Of a stretch of 64,000 bases of DNA, positions 1 through 8,660 are shown in pieces; the stretch's first letter is position 1; the number at the start of each line of letters is the position of its first letter. The notes under the pieces were generated by a model. That model searched no databases, had not been told where the DNA came from, and was given only the letters and a program-made list of their open reading frames with translations. This DNA is from Aliiroseovarius lamellibrachiae (lineage in GTDB: Bacteria > Pseudomonadota > Alphaproteobacteria > Rhodobacterales > Rhodobacteraceae): contig NZ_JAHEVJ010000007.1 in NCBI RefSeq assembly GCF_018599245.1, forward strand, positions 186,001 to 250,000, read 5' to 3'. The translations under genes and the position numbers were made by a program.

Positions 1-15
1 GTGAACTGTGGTCAT
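1..15 (-). CDS. aroB: 3-dehydroquinate synthase, first codons only (partial)
   Basis: Only the start codon and four further codons (M-T-T-V-H) lie in the window, reading leftwards off the edge. The ATG occupies 15-13, one base past the TAA stop of aroK at 17-19. The order aroK then aroB is very common in proteobacteria, and the second enzyme makes 3-dehydroquinate from DAHP in the same shikimate pathway. The assignment rests on position and gene order, because five residues are not diagnostic. Confidence 0.55.
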
Positions 16-16
16 A

Positions 17-574
17 TTAGTCCCTTTCCAACACATCCGGCCGGGTCAAGAGTGCCTGAACCACCGCATCTGCCATGTCCGAAATTGAGTATTCAGGCCG
101 CGCCTGAACCGAAAGATCCGCCTGCGCATAGACCGGCACGCGCGCCTCGTAGATATCGGTCAGTGTTTTTTTCGGGTCGGGCGTACGCAGCAATGGGCGT
201 GTGTCTTTGTGTTTCACCCGGTTCCACAAAAGTTCCAGATCGGCCTTGAGCCAGACAGACACGCCGCGATCAGAGATCATGTTGCGGTTCGCGTCAGTCA
301 TAAACGCCCCGCCGCCGGTGGAAAGGACTGCTTTTTCGCTGTCCAGCAACCGCCCAATCACCTCGCTTTCGCGGGCCCGAAAAAACCCCTCGCCATCGCG
401 TTCAAAGATCTCGGCAATCGACATATTTGCCGCCTTCACGATTTCTTCGTCGCTGTCCATAAAGGGGACGCCAAGGCGTTCGGCCACGGCCAATCCCACG
501 GCGGTTTTCCCGGCCCCCATCATGCCGATCATGACGATGGATTTCTTTACAATATATGCCAACTTGGCGCTCAC
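17..574 (-). CDS. aroK: Shikimate kinase
   Basis: A cytoplasmic kinase of 185 residues that phosphorylates shikimate at the 3-hydroxyl with ATP. A Walker A motif (GMMGAGKT) lies near residues 17-24. The shikimate-binding DSDE segment follows, with FRxxE (FFRARESEV) and the central STGGGA motif after it, and the adenine-binding region near the C-terminus includes TRPLL. Length is normal for the family. The start used is GTG at 574 with no strong ribosome-binding site; an internal ATG just before the P-loop would remove part of the first strand and is less likely. aroB follows after one base, so the two are presumably co-transcribed. Confidence 0.95.
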   Translation of the reverse strand: MSAKLAYIVKKSIVMIGMMGAGKTAVGLAVAERLGVPFMDSDEEIVKAANMSIAEIFERDGEGFFRARESEVIGRLLDSEKAVLSTGGGAFMTDANRNMISDRGVSVWLKADLELLWNRVKHKDTRPLLRTPDPKKTLTDIYEARVPVYAQADLSVQARPEYSISDMADAVVQALLTRPDVLERD

Positions 575-677
575 TTGCCGAATTACGAAGTTTTTACTTC
601 AATGGCGTGATCTCGTGGAAAAAGCCATATATAAAGTGACGAGAGGCAGCCGAGAGGCGATAAAAAAAGGGAAAACC

Positions 678-815
678 ATGGCGCTCCGTTTAATCAAGCT
701 ATTGGTGTTGTTGGTGGTTCTCACCGGTTTTGGTGTATTGGGGTACGCATATCTGGGCGATATGTCGCCAGAGGCAACCCCCCAGAGTATTTCAGTGACG
801 TTGAATGAGACATAA
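678..815 (+). CDS. Small single-pass membrane protein of 45 residues, unknown function
   Basis: The reading frame starts at ATG 678, seven bases after an AAAGGGAAAA purine run that can act as ribosome-binding site. The protein has a basic start (MALRLIK), a hydrophobic Leu/Val-rich helix over about residues 8-25, then a short polar tail containing GDMSPEAT. Its stop overlaps the start of the next gene by 11 bases, which suggests translational coupling and supports it being real. It stands divergent from aroK. No known family is recognised. The hydrophobic segment could be an uncleaved anchor or a signal peptide. Confidence 0.6.
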   Translation: MALRLIKLLVLLVVLTGFGVLGYAYLGDMSPEATPQSISVTLNET

Positions 816-2409
816 CCAGCATAAGGCAGCCCCTTTTTCGCTGTGGATGACGTTGTCGATGACCTTGGCGCTACTGCCTGCCTTCAGCTATGCGCAGACC
901 GCGGGTGGGATAACAGAGGGCGAGGTTGCATCCGCGCCGATGTCAGCAATTGATTGGTTATCCGACAGCATTTCGGCCCCAATTGTGGTTTCACCACAGA
1001 TAAACACCGAAAATCCCGTGGCCCAATCCGCATCTGTTGCCGATGTTTCAGTCGTCCCACTCGGGTCGCAGACCACTGATGCCATTGGGTTGCTGCCACC
1101 GAGTGTCACGGGGTTTTCAAGAGATCTTTGGGGGGCCTCTCGTCCGGATGACCTGGCCCATCGCATTTTGTCGATGCCACTGGACCTGATGCCCTCAATG
1201 CAATCTTTGCTCACCCGATTGCTTTTGGCAGAGTTAGATCCGCCACGCGGTGCAAACACCACCGATGACCGACTGTTTCTTGCACGAGTGGACCGCCTGC
1301 TTGCGACAGGCGCTCTCGATCAAGCAGATGCGTTGATTGCACGATCAGGGGCGCAAACCCCGGCCAGTTTCCGGCGCGGCTTTGATACGGCCCTGCTGCT
1401 GGGGGAAGAAGACATCCCGTGTCAGCGATTAAGTGCGGCCCCCGATCTGAGCCCGACCTTTCCTGCCCGTATCTTTTGCCTTGCACGCGCGGGGGATTGG
1501 GATGCGGCGGTTCTGTCCTTGGGGACTGGGCGTGCGTTGGGCTATGTTTCACAAGCGGATGATGATTTATTGTCACGGTTCTTGGATCCGGATGTGTTTG
1601 AGGGGGATCCACCGCTGACCAAACCCCTTCATCCAAGCCCCCTGACCTTTCGCATGTTTGAGGCGATCGGCGAGTATATTCCGACAACTGGCCTGCCCTT
1701 GGCTTTTGCCCAAGCGGATTTGCGCGCCAATATCGGCTGGAAAGCCCGCGTTGAGGCCGGTGAGCGGCTGGTGCGGATGGGGGCCGTCAGCGACAATCAA
1801 ATCTATGGGCTTTATTCCGAACGCAAGCCTGCCGCCTCTGGTGGAATATGGGACCGGATGGCGGCGGTTCAGGCCATGGACAAGGCCCTTCAGGCCAAAG
1901 ACACACAAACGATTTCCGCCCTTCTGCCTGACTTGTGGACCCGCCTGGAAGCGGCCGAGCTTGAAATGCCCTTTTCGCGCATTTTTGGACCTGAACTGGC
2001 CACGCTGGATCTGGAAGGTGACGCGGCGAAACACGCGTTCCAAATGGGGCTTTTGTCGGATCACTATGAGGAGATCGCCAAAAAAGGCGCGCCAGACTCC
2101 TCTGCGAAATCCCTTGTCTTACGTGCTATTGCACTGGGGGATATTAAGAATGTGCGCCCCTATGATGCCGCCAGCACAGCGGTATTAGAGGGGTTTGCCA
2201 ATCCCAACATTCCGATCCGCCTGCAATCGCTGATGGACCAAGATCGGTTAGGCGAAGCAATCCTGCGCGCCATTGCCCTGTATTCCAACGGTGTTTTTGG
2301 CGACTATGATGAGCTTTCAGACGCCATCGCCTTTTTTCGCCACATTGGGTTGGAAAATATTGCCAGGCAGGCAGCGCTTGAATTTCTGATCCTGGAGAGA
2401 CGCGGATGA
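805..2409 (+). CDS. Exported helical-repeat-like protein, unknown function
   Basis: A protein of 534 residues with a cleavable-looking signal peptide ending near AFSYA-QT (about residue 31), so it is probably periplasmic. The rest is Ala/Leu-rich and predicted helical, with regularly spaced D/E-A-A-L segments reminiscent of TPR-like repeats, but no clear motif is seen. It overlaps the 45-residue membrane protein by 11 bases upstream and xerD by 4 bases (ATGA) downstream, so the three genes form one operon divergent from aroK. The coupling to xerD is positional and does not by itself imply a recombination role. Confidence 0.75.
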   Translation: MRHNQHKAAPFSLWMTLSMTLALLPAFSYAQTAGGITEGEVASAPMSAIDWLSDSISAPIVVSPQINTENPVAQSASVADVSVVPLGSQTTDAIGLLPPSVTGFSRDLWGASRPDDLAHRILSMPLDLMPSMQSLLTRLLLAELDPPRGANTTDDRLFLARVDRLLATGALDQADALIARSGAQTPASFRRGFDTALLLGEEDIPCQRLSAAPDLSPTFPARIFCLARAGDWDAAVLSLGTGRALGYVSQADDDLLSRFLDPDVFEGDPPLTKPLHPSPLTFRMFEAIGEYIPTTGLPLAFAQADLRANIGWKARVEAGERLVRMGAVSDNQIYGLYSERKPAASGGIWDRMAAVQAMDKALQAKDTQTISALLPDLWTRLEAAELEMPFSRIFGPELATLDLEGDAAKHAFQMGLLSDHYEEIAKKGAPDSSAKSLVLRAIALGDIKNVRPYDAASTAVLEGFANPNIPIRLQSLMDQDRLGEAILRAIALYSNGVFGDYDELSDAIAFFRHIGLENIARQAALEFLILERRG

Positions 2410-3335
2410 CATCGGATCACGCGCGTTGGATCTCTGCTTTTCTCGACGCGCAAGCGGCGGAGCTAGACGCCTCGGAAAACACACTTCTGGCCTATGGTCG
2501 CGATCTAAAAGCCTTTTCTGACCATCTGGGGCAAACCGATTTTGCGAACGCCGTGCGAGAGGATATTGAGGACTATCTGGTCGCTTGTGATGCCTTAGGG
2601 CTGGCACAGGCCACACGAGCGCGACGTTTATCAGCGGTTAAGGGGCTTTATCGTTTTGCCTATGAAGAGGCATGGCGCACGGACAATCCGGCCCTGAAAA
2701 TCAAGGGGCCGGGGCGCACAAAATCGCTTCCGAAAACCCTAAGCGAGGCGGAGGTTGACGCGCTTTTGACGGCCGCCCAACACCATGGCCGAAATGCACC
2801 TGACCAACGGCGCAATGCCTGCCTGATGGAACTGCTTTATGCCACCGGGATGCGGGTGAGTGAATTGGTGAGCCTGCCGGTCTCTGCCGCGCGCGGCGAT
2901 CCAAGGATGCTCTTGGTCAAGGGCAAGGGCGGCAAAGAGCGTATGGTGCCCCTGTCCGCCCCTGCTCGGTCCGCGCTTCGAGAGTGGCTCGATATTCGTG
3001 ACCGCGATGAAGGTCTGGCGAAAAAGGAAACCGGCACGGAACCATCAAAATTCCTGTTTCCCTCACGCGGCAAATTGGGTCATCTGACCCGTCATCGTTT
3101 TTTTGGCTTGATCAAGGAAATTGCTGTGGCGGCCGGGGTATCGCCTGATGCGGTCACGCCACACAGATTGCGCCACGCCTTTGCCACGCATTTGTTGGCC
3201 CATGGCGCAGATCTGCGCACGATCCAGACGCTTTTGGGCCATGCGGATGTCTCGACCACCGAGATTTACACACATGTTTTGGATGAACGCTTAAAAGAGC
3301 TGGTCTTAGCACATCACCCATTGGCCAAAGAGTGA
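2406..3335 (+). CDS. xerD: Tyrosine recombinase XerD
   Basis: A 309-residue site-specific recombinase that, with XerC, resolves chromosome dimers at dif under FtsK control. An N-terminal SAM-like DNA-binding domain covers about residues 6-92 and the catalytic domain about 110-300. The full catalytic set is visible: Arg150 (ATGMRVSEL), Lys about 174 (KGKGGKER), His253 and Arg256 (TPHRLRHAFATHLL), His279 (LLGHADVST) and the nucleophile Tyr288 (EIYTHV). Length and motifs match XerD rather than a phage integrase. Translation starts inside the previous stop (ATGA). Its TGA stop abuts the stop of the convergent gene with no base between. Confidence 0.93.
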   Translation: MTSDHARWISAFLDAQAAELDASENTLLAYGRDLKAFSDHLGQTDFANAVREDIEDYLVACDALGLAQATRARRLSAVKGLYRFAYEEAWRTDNPALKIKGPGRTKSLPKTLSEAEVDALLTAAQHHGRNAPDQRRNACLMELLYATGMRVSELVSLPVSAARGDPRMLLVKGKGGKERMVPLSAPARSALREWLDIRDRDEGLAKKETGTEPSKFLFPSRGKLGHLTRHRFFGLIKEIAVAAGVSPDAVTPHRLRHAFATHLLAHGADLRTIQTLLGHADVSTTEIYTHVLDERLKELVLAHHPLAKE

Positions 3336-3794
3336 TCAGCCGCTGGCCGGCCCGTACAGATCAATCGCGCGTTTTTCAAAGGCCTTTACAATGCGCTGCA
3401 TGGCCTCATTGAACACCAGTCCAATGACTTTTTGCAGCACGGCGCTTTTGAACTCAAAATCAACAAAGAACTCGATCTCACAACCTGCCTCATGAGGGTG
3501 AAATTGCCAGTGGGATTTAAGATATTTAAACGGCCCATCCAGATATTCCATATCAAGCCGCGGTGTGGCGCTGTCCAACACGGCGCGACTGGTAAAACGT
3601 TCACGAAACACCTTGAAACTGATCACCAAATCGGCTTCGATGATTTCGGTGCCATCCGGTTGTGGTGCGCGTGACCGCACCCTTGCGGCTGAATTCCAGG
3701 GAAGAAATTGCGGGTATTTTCCCACATCCGCAACCAATTCGTACATCTGATGCGGGCTATATGGCAGGACGCGTTTTTCACCATGTGTCGGCAT
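3336..3794 (-). CDS. RatA / COQ10-like START-domain protein
   Basis: A 152-residue protein of the polyketide cyclase / START family (COQ10 and RatA group). These bind hydrophobic ligands; the mitochondrial relative Coq10 is needed for ubiquinone function, whereas E. coli RatA was described as blocking 70S assembly. Typical features are the opening [22 protein letters not shown], here split as THGEKRVL and [10 protein letters not shown], then YPQFLPW and the C-terminal [10 protein letters not shown]. The start chosen is ATG 3794, before MPTHGEK; longer in-frame upstream starts add residues foreign to the family. It is divergent from hpt and convergent with xerD. The ubiquinone-related role is favoured in alphaproteobacteria. 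Confidence 0.85.
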   Translation of the reverse strand: MPTHGEKRVLPYSPHQMYELVADVGKYPQFLPWNSAARVRSRAPQPDGTEIIEADLVISFKVFRERFTSRAVLDSATPRLDMEYLDGPFKYLKSHWQFHPHEAGCEIEFFVDFEFKSAVLQKVIGLVFNEAMQRIVKAFEKRAIDLYGPASG

Positions 3795-3875
3795 ATGTGC
3801 TTTTTCCCTTCTCTCGCGCGTGCACATGTCCTAGGTATGCGCGCGGAAATCAAGAGGGAAGCCCGAGGAAACACC

Positions 3876-4421
3876 ATGTCTCAACAGCCATATGTGATCG
3901 ATACGCTCATCTCAGCCAAGCAAATTGCGGCGCGGGTCGAACAATTGTCCGATGATATTCACACCGAATTCACGAATACAGACAAGCTGATTGTGGTCGG
4001 TTTGCTGCGCGGATCCTTTGTGTTTATCGCCGATATTGTACGCGAGCTAAACTTGCCGGTTGAGGTCGATTTTCTAGAGGCATCGTCCTATGGGAACTCA
4101 ACGGAAAGCAGCCGAGAGGTACGTATTCTCAAGGACTTGCGGGGCGAGATTGCGGGGCGTGATGTGTTGGTGGTCGAAGATATCGTCGACACCGGTCACA
4201 CGCTCACCCAGGTCGTTAAGTTGCTGGAGGCCAAAGGGCCAAGAAAGCTGAAAACCATCGCGCTGCTCGACAAACCTTCGCGGCGCGAGGTCGACATCAA
4301 GGCCGATTGGACCGGCTTTGAAATTCCCGACGAATTTGTGGTCGGTTACGGCATCGACTATGCACAGCGCAATCGTAACCTGCCCTATATTGGCAAGGTG
4401 CGCTTTACCGACGAGGCCTAA
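3876..4421 (+). CDS. hpt: Hypoxanthine phosphoribosyltransferase
   Basis: A 181-residue purine salvage enzyme converting hypoxanthine (and often guanine) with PRPP to IMP or GMP. The PRPP-binding loop [15 protein letters not shown] is the hallmark, with the flexible loop [10 protein letters not shown] and the C-terminal purine-binding region ([11 protein letters not shown]) also present. The start is ATG 3876, shortly after a CGAGGAAA ribosome-binding site; frames extending further upstream run through the divergent promoter region. A small membrane protein gene follows three bases after the stop and probably shares the transcript. Confidence 0.93.
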   Translation: MSQQPYVIDTLISAKQIAARVEQLSDDIHTEFTNTDKLIVVGLLRGSFVFIADIVRELNLPVEVDFLEASSYGNSTESSREVRILKDLRGEIAGRDVLVVEDIVDTGHTLTQVVKLLEAKGPRKLKTIALLDKPSRREVDIKADWTGFEIPDEFVVGYGIDYAQRNRNLPYIGKVRFTDEA

Positions 4422-4424
4422 GCG

Positions 4425-4604
4425 ATGAACCCGCGTTGGCTATGGCGGATGTCAAAATGGGCGCGAAACCCGCCCTCAGAAGCGCGCGTGAAACTTTTTC
4501 TGGCAATTTTGGTGATCTGTATTGCCGTGGGCAGTTATGAGTATTTTTGGGGCGCCCCGGACTGGATGCCTGAACTGAAAAAAATCCCGCGCATCAAACC
4601 GTGA
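4425..4604 (+). CDS. Small single-pass membrane protein of 59 residues, unknown function
   Basis: The frame starts at ATG 4425, three bases after the hpt stop, and ends at TGA 4602-4604 inside the loop of a strong terminator. The protein begins with a Trp- and Arg-rich stretch (MNPRWLWRMSKWARNPPS), has a hydrophobic helix over about residues 23-37 (VKLFLAILVICIAVG), and ends in a charged Lys/Pro tail. The positive-inside rule predicts a cytoplasmic N-terminus. No function is recognised. Tight spacing behind hpt and termination right at the hairpin support a real gene. Confidence 0.65.
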   Translation: MNPRWLWRMSKWARNPPSEARVKLFLAILVICIAVGSYEYFWGAPDWMPELKKIPRIKP

Positions 4605-4617
4605 CGCGCGGGATTTT
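4581..4617. terminator. Bidirectional intrinsic terminator between hpt operon and lipA
   Basis: A perfect 12-bp inverted repeat, AAAATCCCGCGC at 4581-4592 and its complement at 4606-4617, leaves a 13-base loop. It has A-runs on one side and T-runs on the other, so it can stop transcription from both convergent units. The small gene's TGA lies in the loop. Confidence 0.85.
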
Positions 4618-4647
4618 GTATGACTTAACGGCGATGGCGTTTGCTGA

Positions 4648-5604
4648 CTAGGATTTACTGGCGAGCTTTGCTTCACGATTGGCCCGCAGACGCGCAAAAT
4701 CATCCCCGGCGTGATAAGACGAGCGCGTTAGCGGCGTCGCTGAAACCATCGAAAAGCCTTTGCCATAAGCCGCCTTTTCATAATCCGCAAACTCATCCGG
4801 ATGCACAAAGCGCTCTACCGCGTGGTGTTTTGGGGTCGGTTGCAAATACTGACCGATGGTCAGGAAATCCACATCCGCCGCGCGCATGTCATCCATCACC
4901 TGACGCACAGCGAGAGCATCTTCGCCCAGACCAACCATGATGCCTGATTTGGTGAACATCGAAGGATCAAGCTCTTTCACCCGCTGCAACAATCGCAATG
5001 AATGGAAATACCGCGCACCGGCCCGCACCTCTGGATAAAGCCCCGGAACCGTTTCCAGATTGTGGTTGAACACGTCGGGTTTGGCCTCAACAACCGTTTC
5101 CAAAACCGATGGATCACATTTCAGAAAATCGGGCGTCAGGATTTCAATTGTGGTCTCAGGCGAGCGGTGGCGGATGGCGCGAATGGTCTGGGCAAAATGC
5201 TCGGCCCCGCCATCTTCCAGATCATCACGGTCAACAGAGGTGATGACAACATGCTTCAACGACAGCTTCTTGACCGCATCCGCGACCCGGCCCGGTTCAA
5301 AAAGGTCCAGATCTTCCGGGGGTTTACCTGTGGCGATATTGCAAAAGCTGCACGCGCGGGTGCAGACTTCGCCCATGATCATCATCGTGGCGTGGCCCTG
5401 GCTCCAACATTCGCCAGCATTGGGGCAAGCGGCCTCTTCGCAGACGGTTGTCAGCTTATTTTCCCGCATGATTTTATGGGTCTCGGCGTAGCCTTTTCCA
5501 CCGGGGGCACGAACACGAATCCAGCTCGGCTTTTTCGGCTGAGCATTGTCTTTTCGGTGTGCTTTTTCCGGGTGCCGCTCTTCGGGCAATTTGAGATCAC
5601 GCAT
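4648..5604 (-). CDS. lipA: Lipoyl synthase
   Basis: A 318-residue radical-SAM enzyme that inserts two sulfurs into protein-bound octanoyl groups to make lipoyl cofactor. Both iron-sulfur cluster motifs are visible: the auxiliary cluster Cys55, Cys60 and Cys66 ([12 protein letters not shown]) and the radical-SAM CxxxCxxC at Cys81, Cys85 and Cys88 (CTRACSFC). The C-terminal RSSYHAG motif, whose Ser ligates the auxiliary cluster, is present. Length is typical. The gene is monocistronic between the bidirectional terminator and an intergenic region of about 250 bp upstream. Confidence 0.97.
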   Translation of the reverse strand: MRDLKLPEERHPEKAHRKDNAQPKKPSWIRVRAPGGKGYAETHKIMRENKLTTVCEEAACPNAGECWSQGHATMMIMGEVCTRACSFCNIATGKPPEDLDLFEPGRVADAVKKLSLKHVVITSVDRDDLEDGGAEHFAQTIRAIRHRSPETTIEILTPDFLKCDPSVLETVVEAKPDVFNHNLETVPGLYPEVRAGARYFHSLRLLQRVKELDPSMFTKSGIMVGLGEDALAVRQVMDDMRAADVDFLTIGQYLQPTPKHHAVERFVHPDEFADYEKAAYGKGFSMVSATPLTRSSYHAGDDFARLRANREAKLASKS

Positions 5605-5850
5605 GGTTCATCCTCCGATTGGGTCAGTATATAGGCACTGCGGCGGGGCGTGTCACGGGGTTGGATCAAACAGGGGAAAGGATTGTGAGAATTTCGTCAA
5701 AACGCGAAATCATGCTGATTAAATCCGACATCCAAAGAAAAATATTGTGAGCATTTTGGAATGGTTCTAATGCTGCGGGAGCTTTGGTGTGGAAGTGATT
5801 CCCCATCTGCCAAAAAACAAACAAATCCCAAAGATGATAAGGATCTAGAC

Positions 5851-6384
5851 ATGCACGCAGGCGTTCGCGTTCCCAACATTACATTCCACACCCGTGTCCG
5901 TGACGAAAGCATTGGCGGCGACAACCCGTTTCGCTGGCAGGATGTAACCTCTGACGACTATTTCAAAGGCAAGCGCGTTGTGCTGTTCTCGCTTCCCGGC
6001 GCGTTCACCCCGACCTGCTCAACCTTCCAGCTGCCCGGTTATGAAAACGGCGCAACTGAGTTCCGCGCAAACGGCGTGGATGAGATTTATTGCATGTCCG
6101 TAAATGACAGCTTTGTCATGAACGCTTGGGCCCGCGATCAAGAACTGACAAACGTCAAAGTGATCCCCGATGGCGCCGGTGAATTCACCCGTCAGATGGG
6201 CATGTTGGTCGACAAATCAAACATCGGCTTTGGTGTGCGCAGCTGGCGTTATGCTGCCGTGATCACCGATGGTGTTGTCGAAGCATGGTTCGAAGAGCCC
6301 GGCCGCGAAGACAACCACGGCGAAGACCCTTACGGTGTCAGCTCGCCAGAAACCGTTCTGGAATGGTTGAAAAACAACGGTTAA
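5851..6384 (+). CDS. Peroxiredoxin, Prx5-like
   Basis: A 177-residue thiol peroxidase of the redoxin family reducing H2O2 and alkyl hydroperoxides in the cytoplasm. The peroxidatic Cys56 sits in the PGAFTPTCS motif, with the conserved Arg in the GVRSWRYA segment. Cys82 (EIYCMSV) is the other cysteine noticed and does not sit in a classical resolving position, so reduction by glutaredoxin or glutathione is plausible. The start is ATG 5851 preceded by AAGGA; the longer in-frame ATG at 5761 lacks such a site. The gene ends before a strong terminator and appears to stand alone. Confidence 0.9.
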   Translation: MHAGVRVPNITFHTRVRDESIGGDNPFRWQDVTSDDYFKGKRVVLFSLPGAFTPTCSTFQLPGYENGATEFRANGVDEIYCMSVNDSFVMNAWARDQELTNVKVIPDGAGEFTRQMGMLVDKSNIGFGVRSWRYAAVITDGVVEAWFEEPGREDNHGEDPYGVSSPETVLEWLKNNG

Positions 6385-6404
6385 TTTGTTGAAATAAAAC
6401 ACCT

Positions 6405-6430
6405 AAGGGCCACTCATTCGGGTGGCCCTT
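6405..6430. terminator. Bidirectional intrinsic terminator
   Basis: An inverted repeat AAGGGCCAC / GTGGCCCTT with an 8-base loop is followed by TTTT, between the convergent peroxiredoxin and gamma-carbonic-anhydrase-like genes. Confidence 0.8.
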
Positions 6431-6438
6431 TTGCGTTA

Positions 6439-6963
6439 TTATTCAGAGATGAGTTTAAGACCCTTGGCAAAACGTGCGGCATTTTGCTGGTAATGAAGGG
6501 CCGAGGCATACAGCCCCTTGATCGTCGCGGCGTCCAAGTCTCGCACAACTTTTCCCGGCGCGCCAAGAACCATGCTCCCATCCGGGATCTCTTTGCCTTC
6601 GGTCACCAGCGCCCCTGCCCCGATCAAGCAGTTTTTGCCAATCTTGGCACCGTTCAGAACCGTTGCCCCCATGCCGATCAGGCTGCCTTCGCCCACCGTA
6701 CAACCATGCAACATGGCTTTATGGCCGACGGTCACATTCGCCCCAAGCGTCAGAGGAAACCCAAGATCCGTATGGAACACGCAGTTTTCCTGGACATTGG
6801 TGCCTTCTCCGATTTCGATCTGTTCATTGTCGCCGCGAATGGTGCAGCCGAACCATACGGACGCGCGCGCGGCCATTTTCACGCGACCAATGATATTTGC
6901 ACCGGGGGCGACCCAAGCATCGACGGCGATCTCTGGCGCCAGTCCGTCCAACTCATAAATCAT
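6439..6963 (-). CDS. Gamma-carbonic-anhydrase-like hexapeptide protein
   Basis: A 174-residue left-handed beta-helix protein built of hexapeptide repeats (I/V-G-x-G-x-x). It belongs to the gamma-carbonic anhydrase / PaaY / YrdA group. The three metal-binding histidines are present at His64 (VFHTD), His81 and His86 (GHKAMLHG), so metal binding is likely. Whether it hydrates CO2 or has another role cannot be told from sequence. Its start overlaps the gmk stop by 4 bases, making it the last gene of the yicC-gmk unit. Confidence 0.88.
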   Translation of the reverse strand: MIYELDGLAPEIAVDAWVAPGANIIGRVKMAARASVWFGCTIRGDNEQIEIGEGTNVQENCVFHTDLGFPLTLGANVTVGHKAMLHGCTVGEGSLIGMGATVLNGAKIGKNCLIGAGALVTEGKEIPDGSMVLGAPGKVVRDLDAATIKGLYASALHYQQNAARFAKGLKLISE

Positions 6964-7613
6964 GCTTCATCTTCCTGAAATTCTGACTGCAACCCACGTA
7001 CAAAATCCATCAACCCCGGTTGTTGCGCCAGTCGTTGACGTTCGGCGGATACAATTGTCTTGAGCCGTTCAAAGCTGGCATCAAGGTCGTCATTCACCAG
7101 CACGTAATCATAGCCATCCCAATGGCTGATCTCATCCCAGCTTTTTTGCATCCGTTTTTGGATGACATCCGCGGCGTCCTGCCCGCGACTTTCCAACCGG
7201 CGACGCAACTCGCTGATCGATGGCGGCAGGACAAAAATTGATAAAACATGATCTTGTAACGCCGAGCGGCTAATTTGCTGTGCCCCTTGCCAATCAACAT
7301 CGAAAAGCACATCACGTCCGTCATCAATGGCCTCACGCACCGGCCCCGCGGGCGAGCCGTAGAAATTCCCAAACACATGGGCGTGTTCCAGCATTTCCCC
7401 ATCTGCAACCATTGATCGGAACTTGGCTTCATCAACAAAATGATAATGCGTGCCATCCAGTTCGCCGTCGCGCGGTTCACGGGTTGTGGCGGACACAGAG
7501 AAGCTCAGGCTTGGATCCCATTCCATCAACCGTTTGGCCAAAGTTGATTTCCCGGCACCGGACGGCGACGACAGAATGATCAAAAGACCGCGGCGATTTT
7601 TTTGTTGATTCAT
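6960..7613 (-). CDS. gmk: Guanylate kinase
   Basis: A 217-residue kinase converting GMP to GDP. The P-loop [10 protein letters not shown] is near residues 14-23, and the GMP-binding Ser/Arg/Tyr region ([23 protein letters not shown]) follows. The LID region includes RLESRGQD. Length is typical with a short C-terminal extension. It lies between yicC (6 bases upstream) and the hexapeptide protein (4-base overlap), an arrangement expected of one transcription unit. Confidence 0.96.
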   Translation of the reverse strand: MNQQKNRRGLLIILSSPSGAGKSTLAKRLMEWDPSLSFSVSATTREPRDGELDGTHYHFVDEAKFRSMVADGEMLEHAHVFGNFYGSPAGPVREAIDDGRDVLFDVDWQGAQQISRSALQDHVLSIFVLPPSISELRRRLESRGQDAADVIQKRMQKSWDEISHWDGYDYVLVNDDLDASFERLKTIVSAERQRLAQQPGLMDFVRGLQSEFQEDEA

Positions 7614-7619
7614 ATGGGG

Positions 7620-8513
7620 TTACTCCACGTTTTGAACTTGTTCTCGCATCTGGTCAATAACATGTTTCATGTCCAGTCCAACAGCGGTCAGGGCATTAAA
7701 TTGCGCTTTTGAACACAGTGTATTTGCCTCGCGGTTGAACTCTTGCATGAGAAAGTCCAGTTTGCGCCCCATTGGTTTTTCGCTTGCCAACAGCGCGTGT
7801 GCGGCATCCACATGGGCCGCCAAACGGTCTAATTCTTCACGCACATCGGTTTTCACCGCGATCATCGCCAGCTCTTGGGTCAGACGCTCGGGATCAACCT
7901 CATCAGTTGCTGTGAGCACGCGATTAAGGCTGTCTTTCAAATGTTGGGTTTGCGCCTCGGCCCGGCCCGCCAACAGCGTTTCTGCCGTCTGAGTCATCTG
8001 TGAAATCTCGGCAATCTGGCCCCGTAAGACGGTGATCAAGGCCTCGCCTTCGCGGGTGCGTGAGGCGACAAACTGGCTGATCAGCTCTGGCAGCTGCGCC
8101 TTAAGGGCGGCGGTGAGCGCGCTGGTGTCTTCCTCGCCCCCGGACACCTGTTCCACCACGCCGCGCATATTGGCAATCTCTGACGGTGCAATGGGGGCGA
8201 CACGCACGCCTTGCGCTTCTGCTTCTGCAGATATTTGCTGCAACAGGCCAAGGGCCTGCGCCAATCCGTCGGGGTTCAGGGCGACCCTGACAATATCGTC
8301 CCGGCGGCTGACCCGCAACCCAACGGTCACATTGCCCCGCGCAACCTGCGCTTTGATCGCGGCGCGCAAGGCCTCTTCGATCCCGTCGACCCAATCGGGC
8401 ATTCTGATCCGCAGGTCCAAGCCGCGTGCATTGACCGAGCGGACATCCCAGCTCCAGCTATAAACGCCGTCTTCTCCGGCGGCACTTGCGAAACCTGTCA
8501 TTGATTGGGGCAT
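7620..8513 (-). CDS. yicC: YicC/YloC-family endoribonuclease
   Basis: A 297-residue protein with the characteristic start SMTGFASA, the internal DVRSVNARGLDLRIRMP region and the conserved C-terminus QEFNREANTLCSKA with the DM(K)HVIDQMREQVQNVE tail. YicC family members have been shown to be endoribonucleases acting on RNA, including regulatory RNA turnover. The gene heads the yicC-gmk-hexapeptide unit; yicC next to gmk is a widely conserved pair. The start is ATG 8513; an ATG four codons downstream (MTGF) is an alternative. Confidence 0.92.
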   Translation of the reverse strand: MPQSMTGFASAAGEDGVYSWSWDVRSVNARGLDLRIRMPDWVDGIEEALRAAIKAQVARGNVTVGLRVSRRDDIVRVALNPDGLAQALGLLQQISAEAEAQGVRVAPIAPSEIANMRGVVEQVSGGEEDTSALTAALKAQLPELISQFVASRTREGEALITVLRGQIAEISQMTQTAETLLAGRAEAQTQHLKDSLNRVLTATDEVDPERLTQELAMIAVKTDVREELDRLAAHVDAAHALLASEKPMGRKLDFLMQEFNREANTLCSKAQFNALTAVGLDMKHVIDQMREQVQNVE

Positions 8514-8660
8514 GAGCAGTTAACCATTTGATAAGATTTGTCACCACATTTTAACGGAATGTGGCATATTAAGATTATAGTAAGGAAGACCTAAAGTTCA
8601 GTTAGCAGACGGTTAACGCAGGAACAAGAAGTCTCATTTTGCCGAATGAAGGAAACCGCC

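Noticed and set aside
2406-3335. Possible phage or island integrase
   Set aside because: Length, motifs and a coupled housekeeping context fit XerD. No attachment-site repeats or phage genes flank it.
3708-3875. 56-codon N-terminal extension of hpt
   Set aside because: It crosses the divergent RatA-like gene's start and has no family similarity. ATG 3876 has a fitting ribosome-binding site.
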